Source: Hydrangea macrophylla (taxonomy: Eukaryota > Streptophyta > Magnoliopsida > Cornales > Hydrangeaceae). From it: a stretch of DNA of 64,000 nucleotides. Of this stretch, positions 51,701-63,196 are shown piece by piece. Within the stretch, counting starts at the first letter, position 1; every line of letters begins with the position of its first letter. The stretch is taken from NCBI GenBank assembly GCA_033977485.1, contig CM066983.1:108033580-108097579 (forward strand), in the 5' to 3' direction. The notes under the pieces are model-generated. The model had not been told where the DNA came from. It worked only from the letters and a program-made list of their open reading frames with translations, and did not search any database. The translations under genes were made by a program, and so were the position numbers.

Positions 51701-52598
51701 TGATCTAAGTTTGAGGTCGTTTGGTTGAGTTTGATAAATGGGGCTCCGGCGAGGCTCGTTAATGGCAGATTTGCCATTTTCAGAGCCTCAGGCTCTGTTT
51801 GGTTCGTTCAGGGGCTCGTGTGTGCGTGTGTGGATGCCTAGAGAGTGATGAGACACTCCCAGGGGTGTAGATATTACCTATTGAGGTCTCAAATCCTCTT
51901 TCTTCTCCTCCGGCAGGTTCTTTCTCTCTCTACTCTCTGCGCCTTCGTCTCTTCCGGCGTATGAGTGGGTGTACAAGTAGGTGGTGAGACAGGGAGAACG
52001 AAATGTGAGTGTGTGCTTTGAGTGTAGAGGTAGGGAGAGGGTAAGGCAGTGAATGTGCTGGGTTTTGGGTCACTCCCTTATCAACTCTCGGTGCTCTCTA
52101 TATACACAAGGGCGTGTATACACATACCTATACACGCAGATCTTCATATCTGTAGGATTGGATTAGATAGGGATTGAGAGGAGTGTGATTGTGAGGGTGA
52201 TGTGAATAGGATCTTGGGCTGCGTGGATGCGGCCGGCGGTTGGTGCGTGTAGAGGTAAGGTCCGGCGGGTTAAAGAGATTAATTGGGTATTGGTTTTGTA
52301 CCAAGGTCAATAGGGGGTGGTTAGTACAGTTTACTAATTTAGGAAAGATTCTATCTTTCTATTTTAGGCATGGTATAGTCGTCGCTCAAATCACGTGCAA
52401 TGCAGTCTATATAAACGCAGATTTTACGGGTATACGTGAAATGTCAGTCCGAGGTTGATAACTTATAGTCTAAGAATTAAAATCAATACGCACATACATA
52501 CGTACGGATCTCTGGGATTAAGAAATTAAATACTGGGATTACGACTACCAAAATGCGGGGACCAATATTATTATCAACAGAATTTTACGGGTATTACA
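48726..52598 (-). repeat. 3' LTR of element D (3873 bp)
   Basis: It is nearly identical to 59322-63196. On the minus strand it has a TATA box near 52097-52105, about 495 bp from its 5' end, donor-like sites AG/GTAATATC (about 51880) and CAAG/GTGAGTCG (about 50115), and an acceptor-like GTCTAG/GTTATGAC (about 49189) leading into an acidic Tyr-rich frame of 42 or more codons that stops at 49051. AT-rich DNA fills 50450-51200. Confidence 0.97.
49457..49746. repeat. Four dispersed units in LTR D (3' copy)
   Basis: The unit GCTATCGTCGCCTAGCAGGG plus CCCTATAGC occurs four times, 65-115 bp apart. It contains the palindrome AGGGCCCT and complementary ends GCTAT/ATAGC. The same array is at 60054-60343 in the other LTR. 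Confidence 0.9.
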
Positions 52599-52643
52599 TC
52601 ATCCACCTGCTATTAGAGATTCCGTCCCCGGAATCAGGGCTAG

Positions 52644-55600
52644 CTATACATTGAAAAGGTAAGGGAACTTCTCACGTATCTCAGATTCTAGCTCCCAAGA
52701 AGCTTCACGCTCATCGTGATGTTTCCACTGGACTTTCACTAGTGGGATCTCTTTAGTCCTCAGCTTCTTAGTTCCTCGTTCCATGATCTTCACCGGTCCT
52801 TCGTTGAAAGTCACATTATCGTTTACTTCGATATCCGTGAAGTTGATCTCATGAGACGGATCATGCACGACTTTCCTTAGCATACTAATGTGAAACACAT
52901 TATGCACTCCTGACATCTTGGGCGGTAGTGCAAGTCTGTAAGCTACTTTTCCCACGCGTTCCAGAATTTCGAACGGTCCGTTGTAACGTGGCGAAAGTTT
53001 TCCTCTTTTTTGTCCAAATCTGACAACTCCTCGCACGGGTGATACTTTTAGGAATGCGTGATCTCCAACATTGAATTCCAAGTCCTTCCGGTGCTTATCC
53101 GCATAGCTTTTCTGTCGGCTCTGAGCTGCTTTCATCTTTTCCTTGACGGTATTGATCTTTTCGTTTGTCTCTCGAATCATCTCTGGTCCTAGCAGTTTGT
53201 CATCTCCAACTTCTGCCCAACATAAGGGTGATCTGCACGGTCTTCCATATAAAGCTTCAAATGGTGCCATTTCTATACTCGTATGGTAGCTGTTGTTATA
53301 AGCAAACTCTATCAATGGTAGGTTCTCTTCCCATGAACTTTCAAAATCTATTGCACAAGCTCGAAGCATGTCTTCCATGACTTGATTGACTCTTTCTGTC
53401 TGTCCGTCGGTCTGTGGGTGAAAAGCTGAACTTAACTTCAACGAAGTTCCAAGTGCTGTTTGTAAGCTTTCCCAAAATTCGGACGTGAAACGTGAATCAC
53501 GATCTGACACAATTGACACGGGTACTCCATGTAGTCGAACAACTTGTTGTATATACATCCTGCTCAATTTCTCAACCGGGTAAGTCATGCTATAAGCGAT
53601 AAAGTGAGCCGACTTGGTGAGTCGATCCACAATTACCCAAATGGCATCATGATTCTGCCTTGACCTTGGCATTCCGACAACGAAATCCATCGTTATGTGC
53701 TCCCATTTCCATCCGGGAACGGGTAGTGGTTGTAACAATCCTCCTGGTTTCTGATGTTCAGCTTTGACTTGCTTGCAGGTCATGCATTTGGATACATAAT
53801 CTGCTACTTCTCTCTTCATTCCGTCCCACCAGAAGTTCCTTTTTAGATCCTTGTACATTTTTGTTCCTCCGGGATGAACTGTCATCCTTGACTTGTGTGC
53901 TTCGTCTAATATATCTTTCCTCAAGTTGTCTTCATTGGGCACACAGAGTCGATTGCGACATCTAAATCCTCCATCTGCTCCTATATTCCACTCGGCGGGG
54001 TCCTTTGCCGATGCTTTTTCAAACCATTTACGAAGTCCTTCGTCCTTTCCTTGTGCTTCAAGAATACGACTTATGAGTGTTGGTTGTACCACGAGACATC
54101 CAAAGAGTTGTCCTTCACCTGACTCGGAAATCTGAAAATCAAACTCTGTTAGCGTCTCCAACACTTTCCATTCTCTGACCATGAGAGAAGATACGATGAG
54201 TTTTCGAGGTTTCCGGCTCAATGCGTCAGCAACAACATTTGCTTTGCCTGGGTGGTATTGCAGCGTGAAATCGTAATCTTTTAACAATTCCATCCATCGT
54301 CGCTGTCTCATGTTCAACTCCTTTTGAGAGAACAGGTATCTCAGACTCTTGTGATCTGAAAATAGATCGAATTTCTCTCCGTAGAGGTAGTGTCTCCATA
54401 TCTTGAGTGCAAAAACGATTGCAGCTAGTTCCAGATCGTGCGTAGGATAGTTAAGCTCATGAGGTTTCAATTGTCGTGATCCATACGCTATCACTTTTCT
54501 GTCCTGCATCAGCACACATCCAAGTCCTTGATGTGATGCATCGCTGTAAATGGTGAACTGTTCACCGCTCTTTGGTATTGTAAGCACTGGCGCCGTGGTT
54601 AACCTCTTCTTTAATTCTTGAAATGCGCGTTCATGCTTGTCGTTCCATTCGTATTTCAAGTCCTTTCTAGTTAATCCAGTAAGAGGGGCTGCGATTTTGG
54701 AGAATCCTTCTACGAATCTTCGGTAATATCCAGCTAGACCAAGAAAACTTCTGACTTCCGTTGTTGTGGTCGGTCGATTCCAATCTAAGACAGCTTCAAT
54801 CTTCGATGAATCCACCGCTATTCCTTCTTTCGAGACAACATGTCCTAGAAATTTGACTTCCTTTAGCCAGAACTCGCACTTGCTGTACTTCGCATACAAG
54901 TGGTTGTCTCGTAGAGTCTGAAGTGCTATCTTCACATGTCCTTCGTGTTCTGCCTCTGTCTTAGAGTAGATAAGGATATCATCTATGAATACAATGATGA
55001 ACTGATCCAGGTAAGGTCTGAAAACTCGATTCATTAAATCCATGAACACGGCTGGAGCATTGGTCAATCCGAACGGCATAACCAGAAACTCATAATGTCC
55101 ATACCTGGTTCTGAAAGCCGTCTTGGGTACATCCTCAGATCGAACGAGCAGTTGATGGTATCCAGATCGCAGATCTATCTTCGAAAATGTGGTAGCTCCT
55201 TGTAGCTGGTCGAATAGATCGTCAATTCTCGGTAGTGGGTACCGATTCTTGATTGTGACCTTGTTCAATTCTCTGTAGTCGATACAGAGTCGAAGTGTTC
55301 CATCCTTCTTCTTGACGAATAGTACCGGTGCTCCCCACGGTGAAGTGCTTGGACGAACAAATCCGAGGTCCTGAAGTTCTTGCACTTGCGTCTTTAGTTC
55401 TTGCATCTCCATTGGGGCCATCCGGTAAGGTGTCTTCGATATCGGTGAAGTTCCAGGCATTAACTCGATACAGAAATCGATGTCTCTCTTGGGTGGTAGT
55501 CCTTTAACTTCCTGGAAAACATCTTCAAAATCTCGAACAACTGGAATTTGATCAATAGGAATCTCATCGCTCGTGGTTCCAAGTGTGGCTAGGCAGTTGG

Positions 55601-57140
55601 TGAGGAAAACGTCACACGAGGGATTGCACTTGAAGTCAAACGGTTCACCATCAGGTACTGAAAAGAGTATAGATTTGCTAGCACAATCTAATTTGGCATG
55701 GTATTTCGCAAGCCAATCGATTCCTAGGATCACGTCAAATTCCTTCATCGACAAAACTATCAAATCAGCGGGGAGATTCTGATCTTTCAAGTTTAGAGGG
55801 CAGTCCTTGCATACTTTATCCAACTTAACGCTCTTTCCTAGAGGTGACGTAGCATTCAAAGCCATATCCATCGTTTGGGGCACTAGGCCTAAGCGTTGCA
55901 CGATTCTTATTGCAATAAAAGAATTTGATGCGCCAGTATCAAACAAAGCTTTCACTTGACTGTTAAAAAGGGTTAGAGTACCTTCCATATTCTCCTGCTC
56001 TTCCTCATCAAATCCTGCTTCCTCCGGGATAATAGCATTGAGACGCGTCTGTCCTTGAGTTGACGCTCCATAGTAACCACCTCGAGGTGCTTTACAATCC
56101 TTGGACAGATGTCCCTTCTTATTGCAGTTGAAGCAGACCACGTCAGAGCGACTGTTCCTTCTCGGGGCACGACAATCCTTGGACAGATGTCCGGGAAATC
56201 CACAGTTGAAACAGACTCCAGGGTTACTGGTGGTTCCTGATTGTCCTTGGGGCGGAGTTGGCTTAAATGGCACAGCCGGTTTGTTACGGAATGGAGCTGT
56301 CTGCGGCTTCTTCTCACCGCTCCAGCTTCTCTTGAATCCTTGGTTGCGAGCCGGGGCTTGTCTTGGTCCCTGATTAAACCTCGGAGGGGGTGGTCGGTTT
56401 ATGAAACGCCTTTGTTCACGACCGGTGATCTCCTCGAAGCCATGTGCCATTCCTACTAAAGCTTTGAAAGTCTGATTTAGGTGGCCATAAGTCAGCTTCT
56501 GTAGAGGTAGGGAAAGTCCCAGGTGATACTTCCGGTTCTTCTTTTCCGGAGTATCGATCATGTGGTGTGCGAAACGAGAGAGACGTTCAAATTGCACTGT
56601 GTATTCCCGTACAGTGTGGTTTCCTTGCACCAAGTCAATAAATTCCTTTTCTTTCTTGTTCCTTTCCGTCTGGGGGAAGTAGTTCTCTAGGAACAGTTCT
56701 TTGAATGTCGTCCATGACATCCTCTGTGCAGCTCCTCCCAGGGTTGCTTTCTCCGATTCCCACCAGTCTGCTGCAGCATACGTCAGTTGATATGTAGCCA
56801 GTCGGCGTTTCTCGATTTCAGAACATCCCAGAGTGTCGAAGATGATATCTAATCCACGAAGCCATTGTTCTGCTTCCCATGGTTCAGTCATCCCATTAAA
56901 CTTGTCCGGTCGCATTGCCCGGAACCGTTCCACTGTACGATCCTCTTGTGGTCTGGGTGGAACTATGGGATTGACGTTAACATTGTTGGTGGGACCGTGA
57001 TTATTTCCGATGTGTTCCAAACGTTGCAAGAATGCTCCAAAGATTCCAGTGGGATCCATTCCAGCAGGAATGGTTTCCGGTGCTCCTTCGGCTGGATTTG
57101 GGAGTCCTAAGTGTCGATTCCTCCTTGGTCGTTCTGCCAT
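52644..57140 (-). CDS. Gag-Pol polyprotein of element D (1498 aa)
   Basis: A single open frame encodes all core retrotransposon functions: Gag (about 85-235), two CCHC zinc knuckles (310-323, 336-349), aspartic protease (DTGAS 401-405), reverse transcriptase (about 580-765; catalytic FIDD 718-721, [20 protein letters not shown]), RNase H (D867, E904, D929, D972), integrase with HHCC finger (H1082, H1089, C1119, C1122) and DDE triad (D1152, D1213, E1249), GPF module (1389-1391), and a C-terminal chromodomain-like end (about 1465-1498, [18 protein letters not shown]). Every catalytic residue I looked for is there. The start ATG (57138-57140) follows a CTGTAG/GTAACC acceptor-like site by 10 bases. 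No frameshift separates gag from pol, as is usual in plant chromoviruses. It is likely competent for transposition. Confidence 0.97.
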   Translation of the reverse strand: MAERPRRNRHLGLPNPAEGAPETIPAGMDPTGIFGAFLQRLEHIGNNHGPTNNVNVNPIVPPRPQEDRTVERFRAMRPDKFNGMTEPWEAEQWLRGLDIIFDTLGCSEIEKRRLATYQLTYAAADWWESEKATLGGAAQRMSWTTFKELFLENYFPQTERNKKEKEFIDLVQGNHTVREYTVQFERLSRFAHHMIDTPEKKNRKYHLGLSLPLQKLTYGHLNQTFKALVGMAHGFEEITGREQRRFINRPPPPRFNQGPRQAPARNQGFKRSWSGEKKPQTAPFRNKPAVPFKPTPPQGQSGTTSNPGVCFNCGFPGHLSKDCRAPRRNSRSDVVCFNCNKKGHLSKDCKAPRGGYYGASTQGQTRLNAIIPEEAGFDEEEQENMEGTLTLFNSQVKALFDTGASNSFIAIRIVQRLGLVPQTMDMALNATSPLGKSVKLDKVCKDCPLNLKDQNLPADLIVLSMKEFDVILGIDWLAKYHAKLDCASKSILFSVPDGEPFDFKCNPSCDVFLTNCLATLGTTSDEIPIDQIPVVRDFEDVFQEVKGLPPKRDIDFCIELMPGTSPISKTPYRMAPMEMQELKTQVQELQDLGFVRPSTSPWGAPVLFVKKKDGTLRLCIDYRELNKVTIKNRYPLPRIDDLFDQLQGATTFSKIDLRSGYHQLLVRSEDVPKTAFRTRYGHYEFLVMPFGLTNAPAVFMDLMNRVFRPYLDQFIIVFIDDILIYSKTEAEHEGHVKIALQTLRDNHLYAKYSKCEFWLKEVKFLGHVVSKEGIAVDSSKIEAVLDWNRPTTTTEVRSFLGLAGYYRRFVEGFSKIAAPLTGLTRKDLKYEWNDKHERAFQELKKRLTTAPVLTIPKSGEQFTIYSDASHQGLGCVLMQDRKVIAYGSRQLKPHELNYPTHDLELAAIVFALKIWRHYLYGEKFDLFSDHKSLRYLFSQKELNMRQRRWMELLKDYDFTLQYHPGKANVVADALSRKPRKLIVSSLMVREWKVLETLTEFDFQISESGEGQLFGCLVVQPTLISRILEAQGKDEGLRKWFEKASAKDPAEWNIGADGGFRCRNRLCVPNEDNLRKDILDEAHKSRMTVHPGGTKMYKDLKRNFWWDGMKREVADYVSKCMTCKQVKAEHQKPGGLLQPLPVPGWKWEHITMDFVVGMPRSRQNHDAIWVIVDRLTKSAHFIAYSMTYPVEKLSRMYIQQVVRLHGVPVSIVSDRDSRFTSEFWESLQTALGTSLKLSSAFHPQTDGQTERVNQVMEDMLRACAIDFESSWEENLPLIEFAYNNSYHTSIEMAPFEALYGRPCRSPLCWAEVGDDKLLGPEMIRETNEKINTVKEKMKAAQSRQKSYADKHRKDLEFNVGDHAFLKVSPVRGVVRFGQKRGKLSPRYNGPFEILERVGKVAYRLALPPKMSGVHNVFHISMLRKVVHDPSHEINFTDIEVNDNVTFNEGPVKIMERGTKKLRTKEIPLVKVQWKHHDEREASWELESEIREKFPYLFNV

Positions 57141-57448
57141 TGCGTATCTGGTTACCTACAGAAGTATTCTACTCAGGGTTCGAATGCAGGATACATCTAG
57201 ATATCTATTAATGCATATATAAATCAATTAAACAAACCAAACAATCATAGAGACAAATATAGTACTTAAAACGTCTATTTCATTTAATAATAGAAACGAG
57301 GATTACAAGATTAAACTAGCCGAGAATACATGATTACAAAATGGGGGTATTACCCTATCGCATGTATTCGTACAACAAGATGGGTCACTATCCCAAGATA
57401 ACTTAGATAAAATTAAACTACTAGCATATAATAACAGATTATCCTAAG
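57141..57448 (-). other. Spacer between ORF 348 and gag-pol
   Basis: This non-coding 308-bp stretch ends, on the minus strand, with TAGAATACTTCTGTAG/GTA just before the gag ATG. Confidence 0.7.
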
Positions 57449-58495
57449 CTAATCATCCATGTCCGACTCGGATGTGATCTCTCCCATGTCAGAGTCGTTA
57501 GGCCCATCTTTGTCCATAATGGGTTCACCCAAATCCCAATCTTCGATATCGATATTGCCTTCATCTTCTTCATCATTCTCATTATCCATAGGTTCTTCTA
57601 CTATAGGGTGAACCTCCATAGGTTGGTGGGGTGCTTCCTGTTCAGGTTCTTCTTCTTCTGGATCATCCTCCTCGTCATCCTCTTCCTCGTCATCTACTTC
57701 TAGATATGCATCTGGTTCATCGTCAGACATCTCTGCATTGGCAGGTCCATCAGCAGGTGCTTCCCTTGGGGGTGCCATACCTACAGGGGCATTCTCATTA
57801 GGAGGCTCAACCAGGCGGTCTTCTGGGTGAATGGAGGGCTCCTGTAGTATCAGGTTTATTAGTGGCTGGATAATTGAGTCCTTCATTGCTAGTCTCTTTA
57901 TCTCTCCATGCATTAACTCTTGAGTATATGCAGTATGGATGGTCTCAGCCTGAAGTCGATGGGGGTCAGAGATATTATACACATGTCGTTGGACTTTAAG
58001 TCCTCCTCGGAGTCGTTGACGGGCTCTCAATTGCACATTTTCCAGGAATCCTTCTGGATCAGCTGGTTCGATGCCATCCGGGTAGATCATATGTCCTCCA
58101 AAGTCGTCATGGACATACTGACCGGGTTCTCGGGACTGTGTTTTGTGCATAGGCACTCCTTGGAATGGTGGGGGTTGTTGGAGGAGTGCAGAAGGCGGTG
58201 GTGGCATTTGGTAAGCACTATCGTGCATCCTTTCGTAGTCCTCAGGGTTCTTAAGTAGGGCAACCATTTCATCCTGAACCTTCTGGACGATTTCGGCTTC
58301 GTAGATCGCTTCTAAGCGCAGGGTGTCGTAGTTATACACATTACTTTTATTCATTTCCACCCATAGGTTCCTTTTTCCTCCATCTCTCGCCAGTTCCTGA
58401 ATTTGGCGATGGTATATGTCCGGGTTTGCTGGCACTACACGGTCGGGGAAAATTAGTCGTCCTCCAAAAGGGTCTGAAATGTAGTGGGGATCCAT
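57449..58495 (-). CDS. Extra pre-gag ORF of element D, 348 aa, duplicated novel domain
   Basis: An intact frame begins at ATG 58493-58495 (MDPHYISDPFGG) and stops at 57449. I do not recognise the family. Two copies of a domain of about 75 residues are visible: residues 8-82 and 130-203, sharing D.FGG..I.PD...PA.P, then Q..AR...R..L, then VYN..D..RL.A..I..A...E....E...L. A Pro/Gln linker (97-112) lies between them. Residues 257-348 form a very acidic tail (runs of Asp and Glu) ending SESDMDD. No membrane segment or known catalytic motif is seen. It is in the sense orientation, between the primer site and gag. An acidic tail with a repeated module suggests a protein-protein or chromatin/RNP role, but that is inference. 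A longer frame to 58543 exists only with a non-ATG start. Confidence 0.85.
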   Translation of the reverse strand: MDPHYISDPFGGRLIFPDRVVPANPDIYHRQIQELARDGGKRNLWVEMNKSNVYNYDTLRLEAIYEAEIVQKVQDEMVALLKNPEDYERMHDSAYQMPPPPSALLQQPPPFQGVPMHKTQSREPGQYVHDDFGGHMIYPDGIEPADPEGFLENVQLRARQRLRGGLKVQRHVYNISDPHRLQAETIHTAYTQELMHGEIKRLAMKDSIIQPLINLILQEPSIHPEDRLVEPPNENAPVGMAPPREAPADGPANAEMSDDEPDAYLEVDDEEEDDEEDDPEEEEPEQEAPHQPMEVHPIVEEPMDNENDEEDEGNIDIEDWDLGEPIMDKDGPNDSDMGEITSESDMDD

Positions 58496-58742
58496 GCTAC
58501 CTGTTTCATCAGAAGGACTATCTATTTTAGGGTACTGGTGCAAATTGTCTTAAGGTTTATTACTTACTAAAACACAAATAATATCACACGAGAAATTTGA
58601 AACTAATAAGTAGATTTCTCATTAATAGAAAATGTTTACATAAGAGGAAATTTTGAAATACAACTTTTACATATATATCCGTCAAAATGTGGGATTATAA
58701 TCCCATTACAACATTAATACAAAATAAGCTGACTAAGGTGTG

Positions 58743-59192
58743 CTAATCTTCTAGTTGGGTGAGTTCCTCCGAGATGTCCATCTCTTCGGGCGGGGTAAAT
58801 GACATCCATCTCTCATTATCCCATCCTCTTGGCCAGTCAGGGTCATACGTGTACAACGTTCCCTTCTCAATGAGATCCTCATCGGCTAGGTAAATCTCCA
58901 TCTCTTCGTCTTCAGAACTGCTTATCGGACTGACAGGGGTCTCTAAGGAAGTGATTTCTGCCTGTGTCTCCTCTAAGCTGATGGCCACAGGGTCGTTAGA
59001 AATATCAGAGGTTCCATCCACCTCTATTGGCACCAAGCGGGGTGCTACAACAATGTGACGCATGGTTTGGGGGACCTTCCTCATAAAGAATAGACATTTC
59101 ATCAATTTTCCTATTCTTCTGCAAGTCCGTTGGCGGAAAGCAGCACCAACGCATACTAGACCTTGGGGAAAAGCTCCTTGGAAATTTTCCAT
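58743..59192 (-). CDS. Extra pre-gag ORF of element D, 149 aa
   Basis: An intact frame starts at ATG 59190-59192 and stops at 58743. I do not recognise the family. The first 50 residues are basic with Cys (GLVCVGAAFRQRTCRRIGK, KCLFFMRK); residues 60-149 are acidic and Ser/Thr/Pro-rich (SPISSSEDEEMEIYLADED, then DPDWPRGWDNERWMSF) and the protein ends EELTQLED. It follows the primer site by 110 bp and precedes the 348-aa ORF by 247 bp on the same strand. A TTTCTGTCCAACAG/GTAGT acceptor-like site sits just before the ATG. Confidence 0.75.
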   Translation of the reverse strand: MENFQGAFPQGLVCVGAAFRQRTCRRIGKLMKCLFFMRKVPQTMRHIVVAPRLVPIEVDGTSDISNDPVAISLEETQAEITSLETPVSPISSSEDEEMEIYLADEDLIEKGTLYTYDPDWPRGWDNERWMSFTPPEEMDISEELTQLED

Positions 59193-59302
59193 ACTACCTG
59201 TTGGACAGAAAGACTATTTTAGTATTGGTTGTTGTTTCTAAAGTACCTTAAGGTTTTTAACTTAAGGGTGTCGGACAGTCAGCGAGCACGACTAAACCTA
59301 GT

Positions 59303-59314
59303 GCTCTGATACCA
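59303..59314 (-). other. Primer-binding site, tRNA-iMet
   Basis: The minus strand reads TGGTATCAGAGC, complementary to the 3' end of initiator tRNA-Met. It lies 7 bases inside the 5' LTR edge. Confidence 0.95.
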
Positions 59315-59321
59315 AAAATCC

Positions 59322-62300
59322 TGTCACGCCCCGGAGTAGCCAAAAATAGGGAAAATTTAAAATTTCCTTTCTGGACCCGTAGGGAATGACGAGTTACATA
59401 AAACTGACCTGTCCGTACAACATACTAACAAAATATATATAGATCAGAGTAAGAGTTTTGCAAAAGCGTCTAATGGTATTCATGGGGGAACTTAGAGTGT
59501 TTGCTACTTAAACTATTACAGCAGTTCCAAATGAAAACCACAAAAGATAAGTCTGGGCGATCTACGCCACTTAAATATTACATCAACCAAAAGATAATTA
59601 AAATGTAATAGAAGTCTTAAAACGGAAGTAGGCCAGGGTCCTCTTTCTAACTGGCGAACCCATAACCTTCGTTATCAGGCTCTTCCTGATAGTCTGCCTC
59701 AGGATCACCTTCCTGATAATTCCCATTCTGAGGATAGTGATATTCGTCTTCATCGTTACCTTGATAGTTCTCCTCGTCATAACCTAGACGTAAAAAGTCC
59801 AGGGCAGGGAAGGAGCCGTTAGCTTTTGAAGCTAAGTGAGAACGTCTTAACCGATCACTCCTAATACAGATAAGGATATACAAGTACAACATATTTTGAA
59901 ACTATATTAATGAGCATATGACATGTGAAATGACGACAGAATGCATTATCGATATATTCGACATTTAACTCGACCATGAACACCACGACCGACTCATGTG
60001 ACTTGTTACATTACCAGTGTAATGCCGTTAGCTCAGAGTAGAATGATTACGTTGCTATCGTCGCCTAGCAGGGCCCTATAGCAGTTTTTGGTTTTAAAAA
60101 GAAAGAGTGTAATCATTGTACTCTTAGGTCCTCATGACCTTGCCTGGAGAATAGAATAGTTACAGCGCTATCGTCGCCTAGCAGGGCCCTATAGCATTTG
60201 TAAGGTAACTATTGTATTCTGATGGATACATTGCTATCGTCGCCTAACAGGGCCCTATAGCGCATCAATCATCAATCCATGCACAACTTCAATGATTTCA
60301 ATGGAAACTCTGGCTATCGTCGCCTAGCAGGGCCCTATAGCAGTTTCATCGTTGTTCCCATTTACTTGACTGTATCACTAGGACCACAGCGGTCCATTCA
60401 ATGTGTGTAATGATAAGACTGGGTTAGTCCCCGTGACTAACCATGCAGATGTCAACATTGACAATAAGACTCGACTATGTTCATTATGAATGTTCATGTA
60501 ATTGTATAAACATGAAATCATGATAAGCAAGGATATCAACAAGTATTAACTAAGCATGGAGTATAGCTACTTAACATGCATTCGTCATATGAGAAACAAT
60601 CTTAACATTTATATAAGTCATACTTATCAGCTTCGTCCACGTAGGACGTACTGGGTATATATATATAGACAATTAATAATTCTATAATATACCAAGTGAG
60701 TTAGGACGACTCACCTTGATGCGGGTGCGTGAAATTAAGCGTAGCGGTTCCTACAAAGCATTAAGATTATATAGAACATAGATTAATAAGTCTACTAAAA
60801 TCAGGGGCATAATGGTAATTGTGCCGGGTGAGTCCCTAAACCTCAACATGATGATCTGGACATCGTTCTGAGTCTAACGCCATTGACTAGACTCAAATCG
60901 GAGTCCGTCGCATAAAAGGCTGGGTTTTCTATACCAGTTTGGGCCCTAAAGATAAGCTGTATTTTTGACCATGGCAAAAGGTCACCAAACTTTAAGGGGA
61001 TGTTCTAGACATTATTCTAAGGCTCTGGGAACTGACCGCGTATTTTTCTGAGCTACGGTTTATTTATTATAAATTTCTGAAGTTTAAATCGTCTAATAAT
61101 AGACTGCGGGGTCCCATAATTATAAAATATGATTTAGGGAGACATTGGGCCCTTATAAATATTTTTATTAAATACTAGGCCTTAAATTAGGCTAGTAGTG
61201 TTTTTCCCATAATTTTCGGAGTCCATTTGGTATTTTAAATAGTTAAAATACAACCAAACAGATATTTTATAAATAATTAATAATTATTAAAAATATCAAA
61301 GCTAGGGTTTTGTAAATAATAATTTATAACATAGAGGTACTAGACCTTAGGAAAATTTAACATAATTTTCCTATAGTTGAAAAGAGTCATTAGGTATTTA
61401 TTACCTAATTATTTTAATTTAAAATATTTACTTATTATTTATTTAGATCAATAAGTAATAAATATATCATATAATAATAATAATTTATATTTTCAGAATA
61501 TAAGCATATCGTAAAAATTAATATTACAAATTATTAAAATATAATTTGTAGCATTATTGAAATTATTTTAGGCATTTAAAATGATTTAGAAATCATTTAT
61601 AATTATTTACATATATTTATTAATACCAAATATATTATAAATATTATATTTATATACTAATCCTGATTAATACATACTAATCTAAGTTAACAGATTAAAA
61701 TAAATACTAATTATTACTAAAACAGTATTTTAAAACATTAATTAAGGTTAGTAGGCTAATTAAGAATTTAAAACAATTAATTATAACTAATAGAAAGCCC
61801 GTGGGTTAACCCATAACCGATCCGTACCCGCGGGTTACCCACTTACACGCAGAGGCTGATCCAACTTAAAAGATCCGACCCGACCCACTAACGTTTATTA
61901 TAACCCGAACCCAGTATCACTTATACACACAGACTAACCCAAACCCATGCCCACGACCCGACCCGACCGGGTAAACGATATAACCCGATGACCCGTGGGT
62001 CTTGTCTTCTCCGGTGAGGTCAGGACGCCGCCGGCGACGCGTTTTTCGCCGGAAAACTTTAAACGCTCGTAACTCTCTCATCTTTTCACCAAAATCGATG
62101 AAACCAACGCCAAACGATTCGGTTTTCCTTCCTCTATGACATACTAGGAGCCTATGATCCGGTTTATTCGTTTACTTAACCCACTATAGGATTATTCTTT
62201 CTCGGTTTTTCGGGAATAATCCCTTGCATGGGTGACCAAACGGGGTCCTATTCAAAAACTGCTATGAGGGGGTCTTCCTGGGACCTAGAGGGTCAGTTTG

Positions 62301-63196
62301 ATCTAAGTTTGAGGTCGTTTGGTTGAGTTTGATAAATGGGGCTCCGGCGAGGCTCGTTAATGGCAGATTTGCCATTTTCAGAGCCTCAGGCTCTGTTTGG
62401 TTCGTTCAGGGGCTCGTGTGTGCGTGTGTGGATGCCTAGAGAGTGATGAGACACTCCCAGGGGTGTAGAGATTACCTATTGAGGTCTCAAATCCTCTTTC
62501 TTCTCCTCCGGCAGGTTCTTTCTCTCTCTACTCTCTGCGCCTTCGTCTCTTCCGGCGTATGCGTGGGTGTACAAGTCAGTGGTGAGACAGGGAGAACGAA
62601 ATGTGAGTGTGTGCTTTGAGTGTAGAGGTAGGGAGAGGGTAAGGCAGTGAATGTGCTGGGTTTTGGGTCACTCCCTTATCAACTCTCGGTGCTCTCTATA
62701 TACACAAGGGCGTGTATACACATACCTATACACGCAGATCTTCATATCTGTAGGATTGGATTAGATAGGGATTGAGAGGAGTGTGATTGTGAGGGTGATG
62801 TGAATAGGATCTTGGGCTGCGTGGATGTGGCCGGCGGTTGGTGCGTGTAGAGGTAAGGTCCGGCGGGTTAAAGAGATTAATTGGGTATTCGTTTTGTACC
62901 AAGGTCAATAGGGGGTGGTTAGTACAGTTTACTAATTTAGGAAAGATTCTATCTTTCTATTTTAGGCATGGTATAGTCGTCGCTCAAATCACGTGCAATG
63001 CAGTCTATATAAACGCAGATTTTACGGGTATACGTGAAATGTCAGTCCGAGGTTGATAACTTATAGTCTAAGAATTAAAATCAATACGCACATACATACG
63101 TACGGATCTCTGGGATTAAGAAATTAAATACTGGGATTACGACTACCAAAATGCGGGGACCAATATTATTATCAACAGAATTTTACGGGTATTACA
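59322..63196 (-). repeat. 5' LTR of element D (3875 bp)
   Basis: Nearly identical to 48726-52598. On the minus strand a TATA box lies at about 62697-62704, so transcription would start near 62670 and the leader would run through about 3.3 kb of LTR before the primer site. It contains the four-unit array (60054-60343) and the acidic frame stopping at 59647. Confidence 0.97.

Larger units (their letters stand above)
48726..63196 (-). mobile_element. Complete chromovirus D (14.47 kb), ACTGC target duplication
   Basis: LTRs lie at 48726-52598 (3') and 59322-63196 (5'), ends TG...CA, with ACTGC at 48721-48725 and 63197-63201. On the minus strand the order is 5' LTR, tRNA-iMet primer site, ORF of 149 aa, ORF of 348 aa, gag-pol of 1498 aa, a purine-rich tract (52599-52612) and 3' LTR. 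All parts are intact, and the LTRs differ at about 18 positions plus one 2-bp length change by my count, so insertion is recent. It landed in a CAGTCGACTGC repeat of LTR C. The domain order and chromodomain point to a Tekay/Del-like chromovirus. Confidence 0.97.

Noticed and set aside
52128..52458. Frames in LTR D (and the copies at 62726-63056)
   Set aside because: They overlap on opposite strands upstream of the TATA box in U3 and show no protein-like features.
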